Source of the DNA: Liolophura sinensis
Lineage: Eukaryota > Mollusca > Polyplacophora > Chitonida > Chitonidae
DNA: 64,000 bases
Direction: 5' to 3'
Assembly (NCBI RefSeq): GCF_032854445.1
Contig: NC_088305.1
Location: 13,149,606 to 13,213,605, forward strand
Position numbers and translations under genes: made by a program. The notes under the pieces are model-generated. The model was not told the origin of the DNA, made no database searches, and saw only the letters and a list, made by a program, of their open reading frames with translations. Positions 14,501 through 25,832 of this stretch are shown here, one piece after another. The stretch's first letter is position 1. Every line of letters begins with the position of its first letter.

Positions 14501-17134
14501 CCCACCCTGCTTCCTACCTGAAGAAAGAGACCACCGCAAGGTACAGCACACCCACATATTATTATGGACACACGCACGTGTATGAACATCAAACATGTCT
14601 GTTAATCACTACAACCATTGCTAAAAATTCATCTCCTGAAATATTTGCCTTGCACTTAAGTGTTGAAATACATGTATTGCAAAAATAAAAAATATGTTTA
14701 GATTAATAAAATACATCTTTAAGACAGTGTGAAATAAATATCTTCAGAAATACTATGGGAGTGTACCACAGGAAAAAAAATATGTATACGAACCGTATAT
14801 ATCATATTCAAAAATATTAAGAAAGTACCATAGGGATACTGGGGAAATGTTTGACCAACCTTCTCAGCCATCAGAAAGCAGTGAACAGAGACAATTGTAT
14901 GAAACAGCTGAAAATAAACTACATGTCCACATGTACATGTAACTAAACTTTTCCTTCTCTGGAAGCATTTCCACACAAACATGCAGAACAACTAAGAATA
15001 TAATGAGAAATGACACAGGAGCCTCCCCACCAATGAAGTCCCTGTGAGTTCAAGTCCACCTCATGCAGTGGGAAGACCTTCCAGCATCCTGCAGATGGTC
15101 GTGGGTTTCCCAGATTCCTCCCACTATGCTGGTCACCATTGTATAAGTGAAATGGGGGGCTTCCGTGGCTCAGTTGGTTACCATGCTAGCGCAGCATAAT
15201 GACCCAGAAGCCTCTCACCAATGCGGCCGCTGTGAGTTCAACTCCAGCTTATGTTGGCTTCCTCTCCGGTCATATGTGGGGAGGTCTGTCAGCAACCTGT
15301 GGATGGTTGTGGGTTTCCCCCGGGCTTTGCCCGATTTCCACCCACCATAATGCCGGTCGCTCTTGTATTATTGAAATATTCTTGAGTACGGTGTAAAACA
15401 TCTATCAAATAAATAAATAAATACATAAATAAATAAATATATAAGTGAAATACTCTTCAGTATGGTGTAAGACACTAATCAAATAAATAAATCAGAGTTA
15501 TGTCCCTTGCTGTGACGGGGACACTGTTCTATGTTACGGTCTCTTTGCCTGCTTATCCATATCTTTGTACATGAATGCGGTCAATCATGATATGATAGAG
15601 TAAACCACTCCCAGAATGTTTTTGTATTTGCATGTTTCAAGTTCTAATGAGTTCTAAAAGTCAATTTCACTCAATTTAAAACCTAGACCAAAATTTTTAT
15701 TTGTAGTCTGTACCAGGCCATGTAAAAACTACTCGGATTGGCCCAACTTTTCCAAAAAAAGACATCACACTGGAATCCCCAGAACTTCCACAATGTACAG
15801 TTTAACCCAAAATTACCATTTTCCAGAATATGTATATAACCAAAATATTGTATACATGGAGATCTAAGTTTGATTAAAAAAAAAATTAAAAGACAATAGT
15901 TCTGCTGACAGAATTACAGCCACTTTTTTTTTCTTACTTTCTGGATTGGTTTTGCAAAAGAACGAAAAGGTGGAACGTCATTTTCATTGATCTGATATTC
16001 ACTCATTACATTTTTCTCAAAACACATTTTCAACGACACAATGAATTTCTCCACAGACCAATATCTGTTATTAATTACATGTATTATTTCCAAAGACACC
16101 ACTTTTGTGTCATAATGATACAACAGCCGCCTTCCCTCTGTCATCACAGAGCTCCATAGCCATGGGAGTTGCGATTCAATATTCCCTTCCACATCACCCA
16201 CTCATATCAAAACGCTCAAAGCCAGAAAGTATCAAAACTGTAAATTTGTAAAGTCATAGGCGCAGCCATGAGTGATGTCCAAATGAAGGAGTGAACATGG
16301 CTCTCTCCCAATAATGCAAACACTCTAGACACTAGACCGCTTCAGTCAGGTAGAGTGGGGCTACAAGTACCGATCAAATTAAACATTGATCAGCACTTAA
16401 ATATAAGAAAAATAACGAAATCTTCATAGTATTGGTAGAACAAATAAAAATCAAAACACAACTACAAGTACACTGTATCAAGGTGCTTGAACATAGACTA
16501 CAATATCATTATAAACAGTGTTACACTCATTCACTCAAATATAGCACATATTCACTTTATGGTCATTAGAGTTATCTCCCTTGAACACAAACTTTTTTCA
16601 TCTGCTGTGGACTTACGACCTTCTCAATGAATAGCCTCTGGTAATTAGGATGAAAACTAGCAGTGTTTGCATGCAGCATGTACTGGAGTGTTTTTTCTCG
16701 ATCTACCAGTACCCATGATGTGCAACTGTTACTTGTTACTACCAAAACTCTAAAAATATCAGCCCTAATGGCAACTGAATGGCTTTGTTTCTGAAAAAAA
16801 AAAAAAAACACAAAAAAATGTGAACGTTGAGCTAAACAACTTGATTTGTTTCACTACAAACAAATCGAGTTCAAAATCTAGATAATGACAAACGTGTAGA
16901 TGTTGACAAATCTGTAGAAGAGCCAAGTCACAGCTTACCTCCCACCTGGGGTGCACTTCTGTCATTTGTCACCGTTTTCTTAAGCCGGGCCCCCTGATGA
17001 ATTTGTCCCAACAGAGCCCCTCGGTTCACTGGAGCCGAGCCCCCCTTTGACGGCCCCTTGGAACTCTTCCCCATAGGGGGAGGGGCCGGCGCCGTCGGCG
17101 GGGGTGGGGGAGCCGGGGGTGGTGGAGGAGGCAT
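11591..17134 (-). CDS. WIPF: WAS/WASL-interacting protein family (WIP/verprolin), first three coding exons, partial
   Basis: An actin-cytoskeleton adaptor; relatives bind actin, profilin and N-WASP and stabilise WASP. Coding exons: 16939-17134, 14368-14517, 11591-11782, with AG acceptors, GT donors and phase 1 at each join. Exon 1 starts with a profilin-type polyproline (MPPPPPPAPPPPP), then a WH2 domain at residues about 39-60 (GALLGQIHQG, LKKTVTNDRSAP), the family's actin-binding signature. Exon 2 is a 50-residue linker with RPKPPVRRKP, an SH3-type PxxP motif. Exon 3 has an 11-glycine run, a Ser/Gly stretch and LGGLFAGGIPTLRKT, matching LGGLFQAGMPKLR of vertebrate WIP. It ends at a GTGAGT donor, so the gene goes on leftward. 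The proline-rich middle and the C-terminal WASP-binding domain are absent here. A TTTACAG acceptor at 17170 may mark a 5' UTR exon boundary. Which WIPF paralogue this is cannot be told. Confidence 0.88.
12755..12852 (-). mobile_element. SINE family A, diverged fragment in a WIPF intron
   Basis: TATTTATTTATTTGACTGTG, then a diverged tail and ACCAGCATTATGGTGGAAGG. Old and 5'-truncated. Confidence 0.7.
13617..13750. repeat. Long near-perfect inverted repeat (61-bp arms, 12-bp loop)
   Basis: The left arm 13617-13677 begins ACCGGTTGGACAGTAAAATA and the right arm 13690-13750 ends with its complement. By eye only two mismatches separate the arms. The ends are the palindrome ACCGGT. It lies in a WIPF intron. 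A snap-back MITE or a recent inverted duplication is likely; a hairpin RNA precursor is possible. Confidence 0.9.
15003..15491 (+). mobile_element. SINE family A, outer copy split by a second SINE
   Basis: The outer copy reads from the head region (GACACAGGAGCCTCC) to TATAAGTGAAAT at 15153, is interrupted, and resumes at 15440 with the same 12 bases and its tail and (AAAT)n end. It is more diverged than the inserted copy. Confidence 0.9.
15154..15439 (+). mobile_element. SINE family A, full-length copy nested in another SINE
   Basis: A complete copy with A-box region (GTGGCTCAGTTGGTTACC), B-box region (TGTGAGTTCAACTCC), core, tail and (AAAT)n end. It is flanked by the 12-bp target site duplication TATAAGTGAAAT at 15142-15153 and 15440-15451. 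This fixes the ends of a mobilised unit at about 286 bp. Confidence 0.93.
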
Positions 17135-17198
17135 CCTTCACGGTTTAACACCACAGCTCTATCCAATCTCTGTAAACACACAAAGTGACGGTCCAATT

Positions 17199-17268
17199 TT
17201 ATCTATTTATTTATTTATTTTTTTATTTGATTGTTGCTTAACACCCCTTATGTGGTGGTCATTTTATG
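17199..17268 (-). mobile_element. SINE family A tail fragment
   Basis: (TTTA)n, TTTATTTGATTG and a degraded TTAACACC-type tail; the rest is missing. Confidence 0.5.
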
Positions 17269-18065
17269 GGTAAATAGTGTGGAAGACAAGTCATCGTCAA
17301 AGACTATCTAAACTGTGACAAAGACATTGTCGATGTGACTGTCCCCAAGGCCCCATGAGCTGTGTAACCCGAGGAATGTACAAATTCTCGCGCAGCTCAG
17401 TAATAAAGGCCTTTCCTTTACCCCATCAACAATCTCTAAGGGATCCTCCCTTCGTAATTAGGCTCAGATTTACATGTATGCTATGGAGAAAATTAGTCAA
17501 GGGTTAATTCAAATTTGTAGTCTGTCCAACTGGATCTGGATGCCTGTTTGCCTGAAAATGTAATTCAGAGGCTTTCAAAAAAATAATTCACATGCAAAAG
17601 TTGAAAGATTTAAGGTATCAGTTTCAGGGACTTCATGTACCCACACCTGTCCAAGGTTAGGATCAAATAACTGCAAACCACATGTCCACCTGTTCCAGCT
17701 TTATTAACATACACATGCGGGAATTAATTCAATGTAACTATGCCCTCCCTGCAAAGGTTTTCGTAAATTGCTGTACGTCTACATGCAGCTGTAATTTGTA
17801 CATGTATATGTGTAAATGCCCATGTAGATACATGTGTCGTAAGTCATCGAAAACCTTCCAGGGTTGTTTACATCATCCACTCAACTAAGCCAAAATGCTG
17901 ATTAAATTTGGCTTAGACTTGTGGTGAAAAAAAAAAAGACATCAGGTGAACCTGCAAGTAACAGGATAAGAGTTTCACAGGATAAGAGCGTCTAAGCTGC
18001 ACAGGCTCAATAATTTTTCACTTACTGTACGTCATTAGATTTCAACCCCTTTATGAATGGAGTAA

Positions 18066-18790
18066 ACCCCAATCCTACCCATAATCCCCCACCTTATCCA
18101 TAACCCCTCACCCTACCCATAATAAACATATCTTATCCATAACCCCTCACCCTACCCATAATAAACATATCTTATCCATAACTCCTCACCCTACCCATAA
18201 TCCCCCATCTTATCCATAACACCTCATCCTACCCATAATCCCCCATCTTATCCATAACCCCTCATCCTACCCATAATCACCCATCTTTTCCATAACCCCT
18301 CATCCTACCCATAATCACCCATCTTTTCCATAACCCCTCACCCTACCCATAATCCCCCACCTTATCCATAACCCCTAACCCTGCCATAACCCCCACCTTA
18401 TCCACAAGCCTGAATCCTACCCATAGCCCCACACCCTTCCTACCCTATCCATAACCCCCCAGCCTACCCATAACCCCCACCCTATCCATAAGCTACATGT
18501 ACCACCCTACCCATTAACCACTGCCCTACCCATCAAACACCACCCCATCTCACCCATAAACCACCACCCTACCCATCAAACACCACCCCACCCATAACCC
18601 CCCATCCTGCCCATAAACCACCACCCTACCCATCAAACACCACCCCACCCCACCCATAAACCACCACCCTACCCATCAAACAACACCCCACCCATAACCC
18701 CCTATCCTACCCATAAACCACCACCCTACCCATCAAACACCACCCCACCCATAACCCCCCGTCCTACCTATAAACCACCACCCTACCAAA
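18066..18790. repeat. Degenerate CCCTACCCATAA-type minisatellite
   Basis: More than 700 bp built from short related units: CCCTACCCATAATCCCCCA, CTTATCCATAACCCCTCA and, further right, CCCACCCATAAACCACCA. One strand is C-rich throughout. A single stretch (CCCCTAACCCTG) resembles telomere sequence, but the unit is not the TTAGGG repeat. Confidence 0.93.
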
Positions 18791-19085
18791 AGAACCTCGC
18801 AAATCAGCTTTGAATTAATCCTATACAAATGAATATTCTTTGTACATACATGTACATGTACATGTTTGTATTTGATATGATAATATATATATATGTGAGT
18901 ATTACATCATGGAAAAAAACATACAAAAAATACAAGTCTGCACTTTGGAAACTTGAGATAAAAGTGCATTAACTGGCCTTGTAAACGAAGAATTTCTGGC
19001 CAAACTGGTCACCAACACTAACTGCAACACTGCAACTGTCCCACATCATCACAATCTCTCATGTATAAAAACTTGTGTACAGACC

Positions 19086-19325
19086 ATGAATGAATGCTTG
19101 GGGTTTAGGGCGAGTCCATGCCACCAACGTGCTGCCGCCACTGAAGTATCATGATGAAGTCAACAGATACCCAACCTAGTCACACTATACTGACACTGGG
19201 ACAACCAGTCCTGTCTCCTTCCTCTAACCTCTCAGACAATGGTGTCACCCGGGTCTCGTGACTACAAGGCGGACACTCTAACCATTAGGCCATAATGGTC
19301 TGTACCGGCCAGGATGGACTTGTAC
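19086..19325 (-). mobile_element. Another tRNA-derived SINE-like repeat, diverged
   Basis: The tail on the plus strand (GCTTGGGGTTTAGGGCG) resembles that of family B. At the other end the minus strand has a tRNA-like start (TGGCCTAATGGTTAGAGTGT then CCGCC) with a decayed B box. The internal segment (CACTATACTGACACTGGG) recurs in part near 41405. Confidence 0.6.
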
Positions 19326-19601
19326 AGTGTCTATAACACCATTAACATAATGTATCAACTTCCTGGAAGACTTGCCATGTAAACCATGCAATACAGACAT
19401 GCTCATACATAAATTTTCTGTTTAATAATAAACAAGAGAAGTTGCACATGACACAGCCAGTCAGCCATATTGGAGACTTGTTACCATGGTATATCCACAG
19501 TACTCCAATATGGCTGCCAGATGAACATTTAGGCCATGCAAACCCTCTATATTTGTACCCGAAGCAGTTGTGCTACACATGGCCAAGTCTCAGACCACAA
19601 A

Positions 19602-19870
19602 GTTTATTTATTTATTTGATTGGTGTCTTATGCTGTACTCAAGAATATTTCACTTATACAACAGCGGCCAGCATTATGGTGGGAGGAAACCAAGCAGAGC
19701 CTGGGGGAAACCCACGGACATTCGCAGGTTGCTGACAAACCTTCCCAGAGAGGAAGCCAGCATGAGCTGGACTTGAACTCACAGCGACCGCACTGGTGAG
19801 AGACTCCTGGGTCATTATAGGATCAGCAACGGGTTAGCAATAGCGTGCTAACCGACTGGGCCATGCAGGC
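19602..19870 (-). mobile_element. SINE family A, full-length copy with target duplication
   Basis: A complete copy including the tRNA-like head (complement of GCTAACCGACTGGGCCATGC). It is bounded by the 11-bp direct repeat CAGACCACAAA at 19591-19601 and 19871-19881. Confidence 0.95.
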
Positions 19871-19893
19871 CAGACCACAAATTTAATGGACGT

Positions 19894-20069
19894 CCCACAA
19901 GTTTTGCACACTACTACAGAATGCACACCATAATTTGCCCACAAGTTTTGCACACTACTACAGAATGCCCACCATAATTTGCCCACAATTTTTGCACACT
20001 ACTACAGAATGCACACCATGATTTGCCCACAAGTTTTGCACACTACTACAGAATGCCCACCATAATTTG
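19894..20069. repeat. Four exact-length copies of a 44-bp tandem repeat
   Basis: The unit starts CCCACAAGTTTTGCACACTA and ends CCATAATTTG. Four copies of 44 bp account for all 176 bases. Copies 1/3 and 2/4 share CACACCAT versus CCCACCAT, so a two-unit block was duplicated. Confidence 0.95.
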
Positions 20070-23000
20070 CATACAATGATGTACATGTAATGTGGGTATC
20101 CTTTTCCCCCACCTTTATTATGACATACTGTCACCTTGAAAGGCTTACTTATTTTGTCTCAGAAAATTAAATGGCTCATACATTATCAAGCATTTCTTGT
20201 GTTTTCATGTTTTAGGCATCTCAAAATAGTTTACACAACAGTGTGAGCTTGAGCTAAATTCCACAACAAGAGAAGTCTTTATAATAAGACCTGTACCTTT
20301 GACAGCATCACAAGTTCAAGAAGAAGGCAGTATTGCACAATGTGTGTAATCCAAAGATTTGATCAATATCAAAACGGGTATTTCTATCCAGTGTGATTCC
20401 CTTGTACATGTCAGGTTATGTAATTTTATACTGTAAACAACTTCCCCGGTCAGTAAACTATTGATTTCCACAATCTAAAGGTATTCAGCAGGTAATATGA
20501 AAACCCTGTCTGCAATCAGTGAGGGTTCCTGGATGTTATTATTAGCACATGCTATTATGTGTACACAAATCTTAATGTCAAGGCTGAGAAATCATCATCA
20601 AAACCCTGAAAGGCTCTATGAAGTCAGTCAGTGTGCCTTGGAAAGTTTTCTCTCTCCCATCTATGTTAATTTCATCACCATAAGGATTGGTACAGTATAC
20701 ATGTGTAAGTTGTAGGATATCTGATGATATTCAATTTTTTTTTACCCAGTGTTTGAAGAAAAACAGAGTTGTTTCAGATTAGATATTCATTTGGTGAACT
20801 TTAACCTGTTCACAGAGCTATGAAAATGTTCCTACATTACTCCATGGTACACACAGTCATAGTTAAGAAGAGGTCTCAGTTCCCATGAAACACCCAATTC
20901 TCATTCACTTTTAAATAAACGTGTACATACCAAAACCCTGTGAGGAAAAAGGAGAAAATTTATTAATGAAAGACCCAAATTCATTAAACACTGCCCACAT
21001 ATTCTGCTGTGCAAACAGAACAGATGCCTATTCTTCCAAACTACAGTACACCGCTGGGTCTGATCATTAGGCAAGACTAATTGAAAACAATTACACAGGC
21101 ATAAATACATGCACATGTGCAGTCATCTTCAGACTGCAGTTTACTGATTCGTGAGGCTACAGGTACAGCGTACATGCATGCCAGTCTACCTGTGCTGAAT
21201 ATATATACATGTATCATCAATGAACACAGCACCTACTGACAACCCTCTAACAATCAGTCCTATTCTCTGAACAGCTACACATGTATCCAGTACACCTTGT
21301 CACCTCACAGATATATTTATATAGGTGTATTAAAACTGGGTTTAGATGAATCACGAGTCCACCCACATGACAGGCTGCTCCCAAACCCTACGTTACAAAA
21401 GCGTCCTAAATCCTTGACATTCTTCACACGAAAAGGGTGATGTCATTATGCAAGGGTGACGTATGCAATGCATTTTTGTTTCGTCACACATATAAAGGTA
21501 AATACATCTGGTTTATACTGCACTTTAGCAAGTCTTAGTCTGTGTGGACTACATAAAAGACATCAGACAGATCACTACAGGTTTGTCAACTGACATCAAA
21601 CTATAAAACACAACTGAACGCAGTAATGTTGCAAAATCAGGGTGTGCTCTGTGAACTGATTACATACTGACATCACACTAACACTCTACACACCTCACAG
21701 CCACAGGTAAAAAAAAGGTGAGTTAAAACAAAGCACACCTTGAGGATTTGACCCAGGTAAAACTAGCCTAGTCAAAGGAAGTTACAATCCCAGCAGTAAA
21801 AGTAGGTCATATCTACACAGGACATACACCACACAGTTTTCTTTGGTCTCTCTAATAACATACCTGTGAGATCAAGGTGCGCTCATTTACACACTGTCCA
21901 GATAAAAGGTCAAAGGTAAACTTTTCAAAAATACCACTCAAATCAGACATTGAGCAATGGAGTTCTGATTTGGGGCACCCTGATGGGCAATGTATAATGT
22001 TAATACACATGTATAGTACATGTACATTTGTTAGAGCCGGGCAACAATCACGCACTGATTTTAACACTCAAGTTCAGCAGAATTCTTGCGACAGCTAAAC
22101 AGCAGTACAGACTGCCGTAAGTCCTGTCGCTTTGGCTGGATTTCTCCACCTAACAGGCACCACAGTTACGAACTGACATCGGGGCTATATTACTCATCTT
22201 CCATCTGTATATTGCACATGTACGTGTCTACACAATACCAGATAGCTTTTAAAACAGGAATGCAATGGTAAACACATGTAAGCATTGAAATACATATCCA
22301 AGGAATTAATAATCAACAAGTTTATGGCTGCAAATAAATTAATTGTAGGCCTTCCGAGATTCTGTTCGAAGGGATTGTACCTGTATTTACACCATCCTGT
22401 GGCCTTCTCAAAATTTCCTTGGAACACGAATGACAACAAATTACACATAATCCTAACCTCACGCATGTATCAAAGAGGACATACACCGTACACGTAGATA
22501 TCTGTAGCAGAGTACACTAAATGTAAAACATACACACACATGTATTTGGTATACATGTAAAGGTAAGAAGAGCGAGTCTGTGCACACCTGTATGACTATG
22601 CATACACTATAGATGTACATGTGTGTACTGTAAGCCTCCCAACCTACATAGGAACAGCTGAATCTCCACTGTCCACATCACCACTACGATGCATGATGAA
22701 TGCTGGTTACAAAAGTAGGCCATATACATACTGTATATGGAATTATATGCAGTGTCGGTGAAGAATTATTCTACTGATAAATATTCATCTGTACCCTGAC
22801 TTCTGTCCCTATCTCCTATGCTCACTGTACTTCCTATAAATTTTAAACTGGGTTAATCTCTAAATTATGAAAACATATTTTCAGAAGTGCATCTACATTT
22901 ATTTTTTCATTTCCTCCTTGTAAATTTAGTTTTTGAGCTTACGAACCGAACTGGTCCTTCATGCATCATAATGCAATAATCTACATATGATAAGCATATG

Positions 23001-25832
23001 TAGATGTAGGTAAGTAAATATATCCCGCAGTGGACTAGGGAAATATATACATGTAATAAAGGCATAAGGGATTTGTTATAGATTTTATCCTCATCATGTA
23101 CAAGTATTACCATAATTGCATAATTAAGAAGATCCACGTAATGCACATTCTACTGTTCCTACGTGTATAAAATAGCCATCAACAAAAAAATTTATCACAA
23201 TGCCTCTTGCTAGGACTGTGACTAGGCCAGTGGTCACAGGTCTGTCTTGTTGAACATCAGAAGCCCATGTGTTTGAATCAGGATTCCGTCGCTCACTTAC
23301 ATGTAACTGCAACCTTACCCGAGGATAAGGTGGTGTGCCTGTCAGGTAAATCTATATATACCTGGAGAGGTCACCAGAACTTAATAGACAGTCTGCTCCC
23401 CATGACCATCTTTGCTTTCAGATGTTGTCATCTGAGGACAGCTCATCCCTGTCTCATCCTTGATAGTCTATACCTCATGGTATAATATCACGTAGAGCAG
23501 TGCAGTATTGACTAACAGGTACATCTACCTGTGTACTCAGTGTGCACAGGAATGTTCACTGTATTACTTACATGGCAAATACATTACGCAATACCACTAT
23601 GTGCAGCTTAACTTAATACATCTAACTATGCTTAGGGAAAGAACACATGCAAATCTGTTCATCTAATAGCAGAATTTCAATGGGACATACATGTATTTTT
23701 GAAGAAAAGAGCGACATTGTATTTAAAAGGATATCTGAAACGATGTTCTAAAACAAGCGAAATCAAGACAGTTACATGTAAGGCAAATAAAATTTCATTT
23801 TTGGGGCACTTTTTATATTTCGTAATTAATAAGACCTCTATTTTAAACACATTCAGTCAGTGGTCGGAAGTTTCCTAACATGTCGTGATATGTGAATTTG
23901 CTGGGAATACAGGGGAATGCAGGGCCAGCTTACATGTGGCACCTTGTAATTTGTGAGTTTGAATCAGGATTCGATCAGGCTCTTCTCCCCACAAAGTTGT
24001 TTGACACCCATCACAATAGGCCTGTTCTGAATTACCTTTGTTGTTTCATGACAGCAACCATGATGTAATGCTAGATTAGTTTTTGAGGCGCTGAACTGCA
24101 TGTATTAGAAGTGGAACCTCGCCCATCAAAGCATACAGTGTGTAGGCTACGACAAATAGTGACAAATATTTTCGAGGCAACAAAATGTAAAAAAAAAAAC
24201 ATGATATCAACCTTTGACAGTCACAAAAATGTTGAGAAATCTGAAATGAAGTCTACGTGTACAGGTACGTTTTTCAGCTCAGGTAATTTTTAAATTACCT
24301 CCAAGTGAATTTTCAAAAAAACACAATACTGCCATACTCAAGAATGATGTGGTGCAGGACAGAGTTGACAGCCTTCAGGTTTAGGGGTAAAGAGAACCAT
24401 GCAGAGCCTTGGAGAAACTACAGGCTTTTCACTGATGCAACAGTCTTACACTGTGCATGTACTCCCCATGTACAGTGCATACATTACTACATTGAAACAT
24501 CACAACCACTGAATTTATCAGCTTCATTAAAACTCAGTCCATGACAGATCATTTACATTTAAACCACGGAAAGACAACACAGCAGCACATGTTTCAGCAC
24601 ATGCCTATACAAAATGAGTATGTAAATATGTTATCCGACCCATACACATGGACAAACAACTAAATACCTTACACCAGTCCTACCTGTCAGTGTGTGGGTA
24701 TATTTTTTTCTATCGTTTGTCTTTAATTTAAATTATACATTTAAAATCTTCAGGCTTGACTGGGCGCCATGGTGACCTACTTTGAAACAGGATAAGCATG
24801 TAAGCTCATTGTGTACATGTAGACTTGGGGGAGATAGCAGTGTCGATCAAATGAAAAAAATAACCATAAATAAACGGCATAATAATAATGACACGTAAGT
24901 TCCTTGTAAAAGCCAACTACACCCTACATATACATGCATATACTGTGCTGTATTTCACCTTAACTATAGCCTATAAAAATGTCATTTTCAGAAGCACATT
25001 AAGGCCTTTAAATGATACATTGCCATGTATGGTTAAAGAATCAAGCAAAATGTGTCTCCTGATACAAGCTGAACGTTTCGTGAAACACAGTGCCAATGGT
25101 TGGGGAGAAGGAGGTGCATAAGCGGTACCAATGAGGGGGAAGGGAAGGGGAGGGCAAGGGATGCCAGGGAGAGCCAGTGGGGCGTGAAAACGGGGACAGG
25201 GGGTTCTGAGATCCAGTGGTGAAATCAAACGCCATTAAACATGCATACTGCACCTGTCATGTACATACATACAGAACAACAAGCACCTACAGGTACACTG
25301 TATGTATGCGTACCAGTACTACACCTCAAAGATGCTCATACAACATCAATTTGTTAGCGCCTAATCACTGGTCACAAATCAATAGGAAATCACAGGTGTA
25401 CATGTCCGCATGACTATGACGTTACAAACCGGTTAATCTGTCATTAGCAGATAAATGACCTCAAACCGGAATGGCAACAGCCTACTGCTGCGGTCACCAC
25501 GACAACTTCACACTTGAAAGCCTTGAATACAGACTCTAGTTGTAACATAAATTAGAGATGATATATGCACACCTTGATTGAATTATTTTTGCAGATAATT
25601 TCCTTGCTGTATCAAATCACAAGGAATATAATTATACAGTAAGCATATAAGTGTTACCTCTTTTCATAAATATATTTCCGCAAAGTTTTCACACCAAACA
25701 TTAATACATGCAATTTATCTGCCATAAAGCATGTACATGTAGATGTACATGTAAGTTACAGGGCGAGGTACACATGTGCTCCAAAAACTTTCCCTGAATT
25801 CTGACACTATGTGCAGTTTACATGTACATGTA

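Noticed and set aside
15914-16201. 95-codon minus-strand frame in a WIPF intron
   Set aside because: No recognisable domain and no place in the WIPF order; phase and splice sites do not link it to neighbouring exons. It may be a chance frame.
18066-18790. Interstitial telomere block
   Set aside because: Apart from one short CCCTAACCCT, units are CCCTACCCATAA-like and 12-36 bp long, not hexamers.
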